The notes under the pieces were generated by a model. The model searched no databases. It was given only the letters and a program-made list of their open reading frames with translations, and had not been told where the DNA came from. Positions 1-16,340 of a DNA stretch of 64,000 nucleotides are shown piece after piece. Numbering within the stretch: the stretch's first letter is position 1; every line of letters begins with the position of its first letter. Position numbers and translations under genes: made by a program. Source of the stretch: Rostratula benghalensis (lineage: Eukaryota; Chordata; Aves; Charadriiformes; Rostratulidae); NCBI GenBank assembly GCA_013399305.1, contig VXAI01000068.1:418331-482330 (forward strand). The letters run 5' to 3'.

Positions 1-2717
<2,717 letters not shown>

Positions 2718-4975
2718 TAACATAATATTGAATTAAAAATAATTAATTATAGGTAAATGTGTATTATAAGAAGGCTGAAGTCTGACTGTGCAAGTTCTTT
2801 TTAGGTGTACCTTTCGCTGGGATTGGATAATTGACCTAAACCATAAGAAAGCACAATTTGGTTTAGGAATCTAGATCATTTTATTACTTCATAATCCATT
2901 TTTATTTAAGTAAATTAGGAAGTAATTGAAGAAGAAAAATAAAAAAAGAAAAAAATAAAGCTTTTTGAGATGTGTAGTAAACAATGGAAATAATGGACGG
3001 TAGAAAGAAAATAAAGATGAAAAGCAGAAAAATAAATGATATAGCCTTGCATTGAAAAATTCCTTGTGGATTTCCCATGTCCTTTGGCTGTGTTGACCTA
3101 GTGAAAAACTTAGCTCCTTCAGAGTTTGTTTGTTATTTTTTTTCTTTCTAGTCCATATAGATCTTTCCATTTTGGCACCATCAGTGAAATACACATTATG
3201 GTAGCTTTGTAATTTTAGTGCAATTGGTGCTGTGCATTTACTTGCTGTCTTCTTGCACCGAGTGGCATGTTTGAACTGGTGGCCATCAGGCTGTTTCCAG
3301 TACTTGGGTACCATGAGGAAGTGATGTTTTTTGATAATCTGTCTTTAAATCCTGCATATGTTTGTTCTGTAATTCCTCCTTCAGTTAATTAAAATACTGC
3401 AGTTCAGGTTTTTCCTTTTTCTGAGCTTTTTCATTATAGGTAGGTTGGTTACAGCAATAAAAGCAAACAAAATATTACAAATGGAAAATCATGACTGGCT
3501 GTTATTTGTGACACTTTTGCTCTGTACTTTGAATACAGAAACTTAACGGATTATAAAGTCTATACCTGATTGCTTCAACCCTGTGTCAGTCTCTCTGGTA
3601 GTAAAGTGGTGCCATTTGTTGTCCTCACCAGTGGTGCTTTTTGTTTGGGGTTTTTTTTCCAACCACTGTCAGTTCCTCTCCTGGCATCATAGGAAAACTG
3701 TCTGATGGGGACTATCTGGAGGCAAATTTGGCAAACTCTGGTTCCTCAACTGTTAAATGTCTGTTTGAAGGGGAAAAGGAGGAAAGGAATAACTCACTTT
3801 TGTAAGACCAGACCTTTTAAGATTTTTGAGAATTAATATAAAAAACCCCTGAAAATAATTTTTAGTTGATTATTTGAGGACTTCAAAAAATTAATTAAAG
3901 CTCTGCCCCAGATATCACTTCAGAAGAAATTTTTTTCTGGGAAATCATTGGACTAATTGGGCAATATCCCCACTTTACTATGTAGACTGATAAAGTAATT
4001 TTATGTGGGTATCATTATTTTTCCACTGCTATCTCAGAGACAACTTTAATAACATTTGGAGACATTTTTCAGCACAAGGTTTTGAGTGCCTCTTAGAGCT
4101 CTTCTTTATCTCGTGAGTTGAGGTGCCCAAACGAGAAAGATCTGTTAGGGTTTTTTTAATGGCAGTAGAATAAAAACATTGTTTTACTCTATAAAATACA
4201 ACCAAAACTTAATCAAACTTACTATATATGAATGTTTCTGTTTATCATGTGTTCCTTCATATTCTTTTTCTTATGGTGGTTTCTGTGGTGGAGTTGGTGG
4301 GGGGGAGGGTTGGGGAGGAAAGTGGGTGTGCCAGATGTTACTCATATATATAAAATTTGCAAAATTATAGTGTTCTGGCACATGAAAATATTTTAAGGAC
4401 TGCTTCTTATGTGTTAATTATCTCATTTGTTTACAGTTATATTTCCATACTACTTATAAGAACCTAAGAAGCTTTGTAAGCACATACTAGTGGGATTCTC
4501 GTTGGATGAAGTCTTATGCCACTGTCACAGATGACAAAGTCATACTTTAATCTTTTTAAGAGTATAAAATGCTTGTTTTCTAGTTCTTCCAACAACAACA
4601 GAAAAACAACAAAAAGCTGAAGAGGCAGGGGATCAGTTTAAAATGGGTCAAAGAGATATATTTGGTGTCCTGTGTCGCAACCTCTAAAGCTGGGAAACTG
4701 CCTAATGCACATCAGTGACCCTACGTGTTTGTAAGCCAGTCTGCAGCCACATCCATGTTAGTTTGTCAAAGACAGTAGTTCTGTCTGTGGAAATAACTAC
4801 CTTACAGTGACAAAGAGAGAGTGTACAAACTATGAACTGTAATTGAACCATTAAATCACCCTTGGCCTGATTCCTCATCTGGAAAGGTGCTGGCCAATAT
4901 GAGATACGCCAAGGCAGAGCGGCATATTGGTGTCTACATCTTGAGCAATGATTTTCTACACATTATTTAAGGCAG

Positions 4976-4990
4976 ATATATATATATATA
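4976..4990. repeat. AT dinucleotide microsatellite
   Basis: Uninterrupted alternating A/T of 15 bases within intron b-c. Short, and likely polymorphic. Confidence 0.9.
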
Positions 4991-5094
4991 CTAACAGTTT
5001 TTAAATCAGTATCTTGCTATGACATCAAAGACACTGACGAAGGTGCCAAATTAGTTTTATCTTACTCATGTTTTGCTACCTCGGATAATACTGC

Positions 5095-5335
5095 TGGTGT
5101 GGGTTAACCCCAAAAGGCATCTAAGCCCCACGCAGCCACTCACTCACTCTCCAGGGTGGGATGGGGGAGACAATCAGAAGAGTAAAAGCGACAAAACTCA
5201 TGGGTTGAGATAAAGACAGTTTAATAAGAAAAGAAAAAAATGCATGTGGAGGCAAAGCAAAATAAAATAATTCATTCACTACTTCCCATTGGCTGACAGA
5301 TGTCTAGCCATTACCAAGAAAGCAGGGGGAGTAAC
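5095..5335 (-). mobile_element. Avian LTR fragment (3' end of an LTR, reversed)
   Basis: The stretch starts GGGTTAACCCC and carries a GC-richer block (CACGCAGCCACTCACTC, then GGGTGGGATGGGGGAGA). It continues ACTCATGGGTTGAGATAAAG, ACAGTTTAATAAG and then ACTTCCCATTGGCTGACAG. From memory this is the reverse complement of the 3' part of a common bird endogenous-retrovirus LTR family whose end reads GGGTTAAACC. It stands out from the AT-rich intron around it. There are no coding remnants next to it, so it looks like a solo or truncated LTR. The exact family and boundaries need RepeatMasker with an avian library. Confidence 0.65.
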
Positions 5336-6016
5336 TTAGAGTCTTCAGAATTTACAGAAATAAAACCGAAAACCTTTTCAGTGGTGCAGCAGCTTACCTA
5401 CATACGTGCTATAGATCTATGCTGTGTCTGTTTTAATTCAGATATTCTGTACTGAGCCTTCCTGGTGCTGAAGAGGGAAGTAGGCTTTTAAACTTCAGCA
5501 TAGTTTTGTCTTAGAGAAGCACTTAAATGTTCCCTATATAAAGTATAACTCACGCTAAAGAAGTATGAATCTTCCTCCTTCCTTGTAAGTAATTCTTATC
5601 CTCATTAAATATGAATATTGAACAACTTAGTGGAGGTTAACTCATTCTACATCATCATCTCAAAACCCAACCAAATCAACCCACAACAAACTGCACTTTT
5701 AATACTGCACTGAGTAATAAATGTTTTATAAACTAGAAAAATACATTGCAAAAATTCATTGTCTGTCTGATTTTTTTTTTTTTTTGGACAATAGGTTTTA
5801 TGCTAATTTTTTAAGAAGTATTTACAGAGGAGTTCTCCAGTCTTTGGTTTTCATGTGCTTATTGCAAGTGTGTAAGTCTCAAGAAGAAAAATAATGATTA
5901 CTAATTCTTGGCAACTAGTAGAGTATTAGCACAATATTCTTTACAAACTGTAGCGGAAATTGTTGGGCTTTTGTCACCAAGACTTAAAACAATATAGAAA
6001 AAAATCAAAAGAATAA

Positions 6017-6661
<645 letters not shown>

Positions 6662-8143
6662 TGATGATACCTATTTAAGTGTACCGTATTTTTTTTTCAT
6701 GTCCTATGTATCAGTGATAATAACAGGCATAACGACATGAAAAACACTGCTGTACTTTTGTTTCACAATTTAAGATAAATTTGGCCCATTCTAATTCAAA
6801 TTGAGGATTTCAGTGGTTAAGTAGACAGAAGTTGGAGGAGTACCTGTCTGTAGCTCTCAATCTTTAGATCATGGGTATAAAAACCAGGAGAGTGGAGGGT
6901 TTTAATTAGTTATGGATGTATGTGAGAGGATACTTTGACTGGAAATGCAGAACCTTCCTGGCCAGAATCCCCTCTGCATGATCAAAAGATAGTTTGGGTT
7001 TTAACTTTTCAAATAGAGAAAAGAGCAATTGTTGAAGCATAGGTTTCATATAATAACTTGACCTCAGTTTTTACTATTTTAGAATTAATATAGTTGATAA
7101 TATGGCAATTCTAGGGGAAAAAAAAACAGGAGAAGCTTCCCTTATATGTACTATTTATTTATTTTGGTTCAGGCTTCTTTCTTTTTGTAACTTTATTTAT
7201 TAGAGAGATAAAGTGGCTACATAATTGTTCTAGCCTTATTAATGACCCATCAATAGAGTGATTACATTTTAGAGCATTTATGGGTTCTCATAAGTTAATG
7301 CATTCAGCAGGCAGAAGCAAGAATGACTTAGTTAAATAATTCAATAAATTTGGCATTAGAGGAACACAGCACGCATTTTAGACCCTAAATTCAAAGAATT
7401 TATTTTATTTGGTGACTTTTATTGTTGATTTGATTATTTTTTTATCTATTCATCTGAGGAGATAGTTAGTTGTTTATCTGGAGGGGGGAAAAAAAAAGAC
7501 TGGTAAACACACTAATTCTATAAGTGAAGAATAAACACATTTAATACTACAACAATAGTGAGAAGTAAGGCTGTGTGCAAAATATTGCCCTGAATATCCT
7601 GTTATCGTAGGTCTCACGGTCCTAAATTGTTCTGAGTAGCCGTAAAGCTGCTGAACCACATACATGGTAGAACAGGAAGGCCTCCTTTTATTTCATTTTT
7701 ATTTTCTGTGAGTCTATCGGTGCTGTCAAAGGCTGACTCTACAAATCCATGTGGCTTTTGTGATGTTTTTCTTCCTGGGCACGTGAAGTCTCATTGGTAT
7801 CAGACAGACTATTCATGCAGTTAAATATTCTCCTAAGCCATGTAGGAATGAATTTGACATACTTTTTTTCTTTACTTCAACACAGAGCTGCAAGTGAGCC
7901 AGTTTGTTTTCTTGCTGTAGATTAGGATTTATTTTTAATGCCTTTGAGATCTGATAAGAATTATTTGAAATAGGTTATATTCCAGATTGAAGGTTCTTAG
8001 TGCATAATAATGCAATCTGTTGTGTAATAAGAAGACCATAGAGATGTAATTGCTTTTCCCTTCTTGATAGTCTGAAAATGTGCTTAATTGTAGAGTATGT
8101 GAAGGGTAGAATTTGTAGAATATAAGGAATGTGTATACATATA

Positions 8144-8158
8144 TGTGTGTGTGTGTGT
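8144..8158. repeat. TG dinucleotide microsatellite
   Basis: Alternating T/G run preceded by an imperfect AT/GT stretch (8131-8143), in intron d-e. Confidence 0.88.
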
Positions 8159-9350
8159 AAATATGTAAAGGGAAAATAAAACTTGCACAAAAACTTTTTT
8201 ATTGCTGAAAAACTTTTTAATTGGTATATGTCTTGTCTCAGTTTTATTGTCAGTTAGGTTGTGAAAACAGATTCTGTTGCATGGCTGATGAAAAATGATC
8301 AGATAGACCATACATAAAATGAGTATTAAATTTCTAATGTCAAACTCCAAATTGAAATATATGCAAAATGCCTGTTTTAATGGTTTAAGTTATTCTTACC
8401 ATTAGCATCAGACATGCTAATGAGAAGGACAAGAAAACACTGCTGAAGAGCCAGAGAGTAGCAGTCTTTAAACCTTAATTTAATATTTCATTTCTAACTG
8501 AGAAACTGTCTTTCTCCATAAATGATTCTCTAGTTCATGCAGTGCTTCTTTTGAGTGTTCAAGGAGTGAGGTGAATGATCTGGTAAGTGAGTTCACAGTG
8601 GGATTACTTAAAAAGAAAAATATACAGCCTATTAGAGTTGGATGTCCTCGTAATTGATTGATTCTTTGGTTTTCTTCAGATGTAATTTCAGAATTTGAAG
8701 AATGAGGGAAAGTTTTCCAATCTGTGACCTGTGGCATCCTGATGGATTTTTTATTCTTTGTTTCTCAGTTTAAGTTCTATCAAAAGAAGTAGACAGTATC
8801 TATTAAAATTATTTGCTTTAACACAAAGAGTATGTAGTTTGTGGATTTTGGAAACTGATAATCTTAGGCTGGCAGCTTCTTTCTCTTATTTTTATCTTAA
8901 CTAGTACATCCTAGATGTGACTCGCTAGTCCATTCTGCAGTTTTAGAAGGCTCACGTATAGATAGGTTGAAAAAACAACTAGTCACTGGAGTTCCATTAA
9001 AATGCATTCTTAGGGGATCAGAATTAGTGCTGAATGTTATACTTTGTGAGGCAGATTATTTGATCTTGATCTTAATTTCAGTTGTGTCTTGAACTCATTT
9101 TCAGTTAAGAAATTGTTGTTATACTACCAAATATACTACCATACAATCCATTCATCCATGTGATTTGCTTTAAGGAAATGGCTGTTATTAAATTGTAGAG
9201 TAGTGTATTCTTAGTTTTGAAATAACTTAGTTTTGAAATGATAAATACATTATAAAAACATATTAGATCACTCTCAGCAATATTCAAAGAACTCTGTAAT
9301 TATAGGAGGAGCTCTTGTTTGGGTTCAGTTAGCTTTTTTATTTCTCTGTA

Positions 9351-9419
9351 GTTTTGGTTGGTTTTTTTTGCTTAGTTGTTTCTTTTGGGTTTTGTTTGGG
9401 TTGGTTGGTTTGTTTGTTC
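9351..9419 (+). repeat. GT-rich low-complexity tract
   Basis: About 70 bases made almost only of G and T (GGTTGGTTT units, TTTGGGTTTTG, TTTGTTTG). It is one of five such tracts on the sense strand of this gene. Confidence 0.8.
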
Positions 9420-10257
9420 TAAACAGAGTTCAATCCTTTCTTCTGAAGGAAATTAGAGTTTTGTGTTTTGCCCATGGTTACAGCACAGCCCTATTTGCTA
9501 TTTGGCTGGTCTTGTTTCATTGCCTTGGCTGACTCTCTACTTGGATATCCCTTGCTCATTTGTTTGGAATATATAGCATAGTCTACTAACAGAATGCTTG
9601 CAGATGTTAATGAAATATCTTCTTGAGACTGTCTCTTGAAAGTTTAATCTTAAATGTATTTTGTTTGTTATAAACAGTTGTTTCTCAAGTATGTATGTGC
9701 ATTTCACAGAGAAATGAACCTAAGGATTTCCTAATTATAGTACTGGTTTTTTCACCAGAAATGTCATCAGACATGAACAGTCACAAAGGTGGTAAATGTG
9801 AGCAAAAATTCCACATGTTGTTCCTATACTTCATCTAAGCTGTAATAGCAGTGTCCAACATTCAATTGATTTAGGTAGTAAGAATGAATCCCGTCTTTAA
9901 TGTTTATGAAACATGCTGTTCCCTTAAGTGTACTCTGCTTTTTAGAGAATATTTGCACAGGTAAACATAAAGATAGAGGAATATTTATTATTTAAACAAT
10001 AAGTATACCAAAAATGCTATCAAGAATTATTTCATTGAACTTCACAGATGCAGCAAATTGAAATATCAAACTTGACTTTCTGGCAGGGGAAGCTAAGGTC
10101 TCATTGCTTACATAGCTTTAAGATTCATACCTCTGTGTATGAACTGCTGGAATAACCTTTGTGTTATACTTTTTTAAATAGTAGCATATTTCTGGAAATT
10201 TTAGTAAGGGAATTGGAAAAAGCATGTGAAAACTTTGGGGCCTTAAGGCATGGTTAT

Positions 10258-10323
10258 GTTTTGTTGTTTTCATTTTTTGGGGTTTTTTTGGTTTGTGGGG
10301 GGGGTTTTTGTTGTTTTTTTTGT
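10258..10323 (+). repeat. GT-rich low-complexity tract with G8 run
   Basis: G/T-only stretch containing GGGG, GTGGGGGGGG and long T runs. Low complexity; no coding or RNA gene assigned. Confidence 0.8.
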
Positions 10324-12262
10324 AAACCCAGCAGAATACTCTGAGAGCAATATTTTACAATGCATGTGTTCAGATTGACTTTGGCAGCTGGGGCAGGTGG
10401 TGTAAATCAATCACCCACACTAGAGTGCAGCACGAGTGTCTGTGATGCTTATGGCTAGTAGGTCACCCATTTTCATTAGTAAAAACAGGACAATTCCTGC
10501 AAAAATCCAAATAATCATTCTCTGCCTATATTAGAAATAATATCTTTTCTCTCCGCTTGGTAAGAGGTGGAATAGCACAACAGGAAAATATTTTGGGAAG
10601 AAGAATGTTACAGACTGGGCGTAGAAGGGGATGGGAATGTTATTTCTGTCAGTCGCCGCTGTGTGATTGGAACAGCCATGTGTAGAAACACCAGTTTAAT
10701 ATCTGAAGAAGTAGAAAAGCTGACAAGATAACATTGTAATTGCTGCATGGAGTGCATTCACAGCAACCCCATTAATAAGTCTGTCTTAGTAAAACGTGTG
10801 AGCAGCTGACTGGTGGCAGTCAGGCGTTAGAGGGAATAACAACTGCTGTCTGTCTCGGAGTCAGGACTACCTCTATACCCACGTATTACCTTTGTAACCC
10901 AAAGCAAGGCTATCCATATTCCCAGCAAAGTTTCCTGTGCTAGGTGTTAAGTACCGCGCATGCTGTGTGTCTTTGAGGTCTGCTTTTCCCTGTCTTTTCC
11001 CTGTGGGTGATGCTCGTTGTACAAGCGTGAAAAAACAGGTGTGCAGAGAGATGCTGCAAGATCCATCTCTCCTGAAGGCACTGCTCGCTGTCCTTGTCCT
11101 CTCTGGAGCGTGTGTTATTTTTCTTCTGGGGTGATACGGTTGCAGAGAGGAGGGAAAAAAATTACTAGTAACTCTAAAAGGAGCTGGAAAGTTGTTTTTG
11201 AAAAGATTAGAAAGCAGACACCTTTTGGCCTACAATGTGAAATGGGTATAGAGACGTAGTGGCACGACAGCAGCTGTAAGTAGAGCAGCACAGGGCACTG
11301 CTTTCTCATGCCAGGTCTGGGAAAATAGATCTGGCTTTCCACAGAGCAGCGGTTTGCAGGATGGAAGAACTACTGCACAGCATCAGGAGTTTGACCTATG
11401 GACTGAAATACAGTAGGTCTTGGCAACTTGCTGCTGGAAACCTAACAGGAGTTCTGGGAAAAGTCTAGTACCAAAGGAAGTTATTATGGCGTGTGTTGTC
11501 AGCATGCCAAGAGTATTGCACTGTGGAAAATCTCCTCCTACAATTACTTGAATGTTTTTAAAGGATTATAGAAGTCTGAAGTACATTGTCTCTTACTTCT
11601 TTGCTCCTCCTTCCAGAAAAATATGCTTTGTTAGCTTAGTAGGTTATGTTCAAGAACTTTTATTTCCACAGTTCTCTTGCTTCTAACTCCAAAGAACTGA
11701 TTGTGAGGTCAGTTCACTGTGAAGCAAAATTAAAATTAATACTCTACATTTACTGAGAACTAGTATTAAGTTTTGGTATTTTGGCATTCTGAACAGCAGG
11801 CAGCGAATGGAGGGAATAAAACATTTTCTAGTTCTGAATCACAAAAAGTAGCTTGTTTTCTAAGTCTTTATGTATTCATAATTTTAGAATATAAAAGATG
11901 GCTTCTGGCTTGTATTTAGTAGTGGTTAATGACCTCTCTTAGGACCTCAGTTCATTCAAGTATTCGTTCATTGCCAGATAATACTCTTTCATCAGTCTGT
12001 CACTGATTGATTTCTGTACATGTTGGGAGAAACAAGAGGCAGAAATCTTTTTAAAAGCACGGGTATTTTTCATTGTAAGTGGCCAAGTTTGTTTGGTTAT
12101 CTCTATTGTTCATTTTGAAGTTCAAGTGGATAGATAACATAATTATGTGTGGTTCTCTACATATATATGTTTCTTAAATATACTTTTATTATGACAGCAG
12201 CTTAACACTAAGTATATATTCTCTATTCAAGCCACAGTTAAAGTTGTATGTGTTAATTACAG

Positions 12263-12412
12263 GTTTATCAATAGATTATGGGGAGAACAAACTTTACTGG
12301 ATCAGTTCAGGAAATGGAACCATAAATAGATGCAACTTGGATGGTGGTAATCTTGAAATTATAGAGTCAATGAAAGAAGACTTAACAAAAGCCACAGCTT
12401 TAACCATTATGG
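12263..12412 (+). CDS. LRP1B: LRP1B exon e: first propeller
   Basis: 150 bp, phase 1-1. It encodes [20 protein letters not shown], then [16 protein letters not shown], and ends KATALTIM. The blade signature is YWIS, as in exon c. An N-glycosylation sequon (NGT) lies just after it. The single cysteine in NRCNLDG also occurs in LRP1 and probably pairs with the cysteine in exon f (GTC). The acceptor is TTACAG and the donor is GTAAGT at 12413. The final G joins AT of exon f to give Asp (IM-DKKLWW). It is followed by a 12.6-kb intron. Confidence 0.96.
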
Positions 12413-12730
12413 GTAAGTCCAGTGGTAATAACTTAGTTTATAAATGGTTGGAAGCTAATTTATAATGAAATATCAAAAGCTTGGAGAAACTGTTGTTGCT
12501 GCAATGTCAATAATACGTACAGTGCATTCATTAATGAGACTGTTTTGTTTGTGAAAAACACTTTTCTATTTCACTGAACAAATAGTTTGCAATCTGTATT
12601 ACAAGAATTTGTTTTTAAGTATAATCTTGCATATACATGCACACAGGATGAAGGTAACAGACTGATGTATTACGCTGTTTATTACGGAGAATTATTTATG
12701 TCTTGTTTCTTCTGCTGCTCGCTACTTTCT

Positions 12731-12800
12731 AGTATAGAAATCATTGAATCACCTAGTCAGGAAAGGACCTTTAAGATCATAAAATCTAGTATTGAACTCT
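12731..12800 (-). mobile_element. CR1 LINE fragment (3' end)
   Basis: About 70 bases reading ATCATTGAATCACCTAGTCA, then GGAAAGGACCTTTAAGATCA and ATTGAACTC. This is the reversed 3' end of CR1 (the usual bird form is close to 'aatcacctaggttggaaaagacctttaagatcat'). Heavily truncated. Confidence 0.8.
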
Positions 12801-14386
12801 AAATGCTGTCAAAATCTGTTGGGAGGGAGTGTTTTTAATATATGCATTCATAAACAAAAGCAGATTTTCTGTCAGAAGGAGTCATGAATGTTAATACAGA
12901 AAACTTGGCTTTCATTGATTTGATTGTGACTAGAACTAGAATGAATTGATGACCTCTGCTTTAGGGAGCTATTGGAAGTCTTTAATATGAGATGTGGAAA
13001 GAGTGTTTGGTCACACTGTCACTAAGATGCCTGTGGCATCAAGTCTTCAACTGTGATTGAAAGAAGCTCCAATAGTGATGGCCCATCTGGGATATTGAAG
13101 ACGGAGTTTATAGCTGTAATTTAAAGAAGAGTGTTTTCTGCTTGCTTGAGTGAAAGTAGTTGAATTATTGCCAATGTGGAGATGCTAGAATTTCTGCTGC
13201 GTAGTTTTTAAACGTATATACACATCTAATGCTCCTAGTTTGGCATGCTTTGTTTTGCTGGGTGATGACAATTCTTCCTACTCAAAATTGGTAAACAAAA
13301 CTTGCAATGTGTTTGGGTTTTTCCTGTTCGTTTTGGGTTTTGTCTTTCTGAACCATAGCTCTAATAAACTGCAATAAGACATTGCTGTATGATTCCATAT
13401 ATAAATCTGTTGGAGAAAAGTGCAAACAAATATAGTTTTATAAAGAGCTGATTGAAAGACATGAAAAGTTTTTTATATTGTGGAACGTATTGTAGGAACC
13501 TAAGTGCCATCTATTTTCCTGAAGTGCTGGTGGCTTTACATCAGCTTCTTATAGTCAGGCTTTCATTCATGTAAAATGGATCAGAACAGAAAATCCAAAG
13601 TGAGATAAGAGATGGAGTTGATAAATGACCCTAAGTAATAATATATAAATAAAGAAGAATTAGTATTTTGTTCTAATGTAAGATTTAATATGTTAATGTG
13701 AGAAATTTTAGTACCCCTGTTGGTCTGTCTGCCTGCAATTTTAACAGGAGGTTTTGGCAGATGAATCACACTAATCATGATGGGTTTTGCATCATTTTTA
13801 GTCCACTTCATACATTTTCTTGACTGCTTTTTTCTATAAATGCAGTAAACATATAAAACCCAAGGCAAGCTGGAATGTTTCTTCTCTGCGTATATACTTA
13901 GGTAACTTTTTTTTTAACCATTTGGATTCTTCAGTGACTGCAAAGAAAGCAGATAAGATATCTGTGCCCAAACTCTTATCTGGTTTGTGGTGTTTGGGCT
14001 CCACTCAGTGTCTCCGGAATCCTGTAGGCTCCTACCATCTTCTCATTTTTCTGTCTTTCACATTTAGTTTCTCCCTAGGTAAAAGCAGTAGTTGGGAAAG
14101 CTTGTATTTTTTGTTTCTTGATTTCAAGTATGTGATCATGTCGTATTCTTTGGGTTGTTACCTTTGAGGAAGAAAGGGGAGATAAAGTTGGGTATTTTTG
14201 AGACTCCCTTTGTACAGTGGTCTCACCAATTCGTACGTGGGTTAGCTGTTGCTGATCATCTGAACATCACGAGCTAAACCAACAGTGGAGGGAACCTTGG
14301 TGGATTCAGGGGATGGAGCAATGTGATCTGAATTAACCCTGGTTTTCATGCTCCCTCCCACTCCCATGAGGGGGAGAAATGGACTG

Positions 14387-14596
14387 TCAGAAAAGTTGCT
14401 GAATTTCTAATAAATTTATTATACTGGTGATCTCTTCTAGCACCTCATTTCTTGTTGCTTCTGAAAAAATTAGATTTTTTGGAAGCATTTCCTCACTGGT
14501 GTCTTTTCCAGCCATCAGTCTCCTTACCAGAAAGCAGGAGCTCGCAGAGGCACCCAAGGAGAATCCAGTAGTCCCCATGAAGAGCGTGTCTTCCAT
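14387..14596 (-). other. Unexplained antisense open frame (69 codons)
   Basis: Minus-strand ATG-to-TGA frame inside intron e-f. The protein starts MEDTLFMGTTGFSLGASASS and ends LEEITSIINLLEIQQLF. It has a balanced, non-low-complexity composition and a charged helical C-terminal half, unlike most random intronic frames. I do not recognise a family. In frame, after the Leu of SSCFL, the DNA reads CTG|GTAAGG, which could be a splice donor. It could be chance, a fragment of a processed pseudogene or transposon, or part of an antisense transcript. It is not claimed as a gene. Confidence 0.2.
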
Positions 14597-15941
14597 TCTT
14601 TGGGTGGCCTTTTATGCAGAAAACTAACAGATCTTCTGACAGTTTCCAGTGTTTTTTGCAGTATCTTAGAGTTTACGATCCAGAAGACTTTCCAGAACTA
14701 TAAAAAACGAATGACTGACAGAGGCTTGGCCCCAGACTGACTCCTTTCTTGCTTTGGTAATCCCTGTGGTGTTCTGATACCTCTGTGTTTACCTTGATCT
14801 TTGATTCTGTGAATTTCAGAACAGGAAAAGAAATAAGATGCAGTCAGGCACTCCATGATTATGTACTGTGAAATGATTACTCCGTAAGTAGCTCTAGCTC
14901 ACTCAGTAAAGTTTTGTTTTGCTTTTTAATGTAGCTTATGGAGTAGTTTGGAGCTTCACCAGTAAATGCCGAATGCCACTCCCTTCTAGTACCCCTCCTG
15001 AATCTCCTCCCTGCTGTTCTTCACTGCTTTCAATCCCTCTATTCTAGTGTTGCAGTTCAACCATTGTAAACTGTTTGGAAGTTACCACTACTCTTTCAGA
15101 TGCTGTTTAGTCCTTTCCAAACATTTTCCTATGGTTATAACCCTTAGTGGGAGCGTATAGAAGGTAATGATAACGTTAGCAAACAAGCTGGTGCCAAAGT
15201 GACACTTGGTTTTATCCTTGGGTGAAATGGAAGCAATTTATACAATTCAACAATTCACCTCTTTTTTTTCTTTTTTTTTCTTTCATGTGTTGTTTTTCTA
15301 CTCAGTAGCATCAGTCAACTTTATTTTTCCATGTGCTGAGTTCCAAAATTCCTAGTCTTTTGATGCCTGCTGTTGCTACATCATTTTGAGCATGGCATAG
15401 ATGGGATGAAAATTATATTACATTGGAAAGTAAAGCATTTGAATATCTACAAAATCACTATTTTTTCCATGCATACAATTGTATATTTTTTTACTGTTTC
15501 CATTTTGTATTACAAAGATGCTGCTATAAATCCATCACACACATTTGGTTTTCTATGCTTCTCACTTTTTGTTCACTGTGTGAAATGTCAGTGGATGCAA
15601 CATCAATCATTCTTAATTTACCATTCAGAAATGCCTGTGAATGCTTTGTGTAGTACCTCCCACTGCTCATTTTCTTGCATTTGGTCAACGGTAATTTTTT
15701 TCGGCTACTATATTAACTCTTCATTTTATTTTGTTTAACTCTGAAGTTTCTTCTGGTCTTTTAGAAGTTTCTCTAATTCACAGCACCCTGTGCCCTGCGT
15801 AATTTTTAGCACCCACTACTGACACTGTACACATGGATAACAAATACATCCACTGTTTTAGAAACTCAGTATGTTCCACATGACAGAATGTCTGATTTTC
15901 TTTTCAACATTACTGTTCTGTTTCAACATTACTTACTCTCT

Positions 15942-16340
15942 TACGAGAGAAGACTGGAGGACTTGGGTCTTTTCAGTCTGGAGAAAAGACTGAGGGGGGG
16001 GGGGGGATCTGATCAATGCCTATAAATACTTAAAGGGTGGGTATCAAGAGGATGGGACCAGACTTTTTTCAGTGGTGCACAGTGTTAGGACAAGAGGAAA
16101 TGGGCACAAGCTTGAACATAACAAGCTCCATCTAAACATGAGGAGGAACTTCTTTCCTTTGAGGGTGACAGAGCATTGGAAGAGGCTGCCCAGAGATGTG
16201 GTGGAGTCTCCTTCTCTGGAGATTCAAAACCCACCTGGACAAGTTCTTGAGCAACCTCCTGTAGGAAGACCTGTTTTGGAAGTAGGTTGGATTAGATGAT
16301 CTCCAGAGGTCCTTTCCAACCCCATGCTATTCTGTGATTA
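15942..16340 (+). mobile_element. CR1 LINE 3' fragment
   Basis: About 400 bases of CR1 in sense orientation, covering the end of ORF2 and the 3' UTR. Landmarks are GAGAAGACTGGAGGACTTGG, GAGGAACTTCTTTCC, GGCTGCCCAGAGATGTGGTG, GATGATCTCCAGAGGTCC, and the terminal ATTCTGTGATT typical of CR1 ends. The frame is interrupted. It contains a run of 13 Gs (15994-16006) where CR1 normally has a short G-rich stretch. 5' truncated, as usual for CR1. Confidence 0.93.

Noticed and set aside
2889..3314. 141-codon minus-strand ORF
   Set aside because: The C-terminal half is poly-Phe/Leu and Lys from a T/A-rich tract, there is no recognisable domain, and it lies in an intron.
13820..14167. 115-codon sense ORF
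   Set aside because: Hydrophobic Phe/Ser/Leu-rich chance frame in T-rich intron sequence; no splice context or recognisable domain.
16072..16299. 75-codon sense ORF
   Set aside because: Lies fully inside the CR1 copy at 15942-16340.
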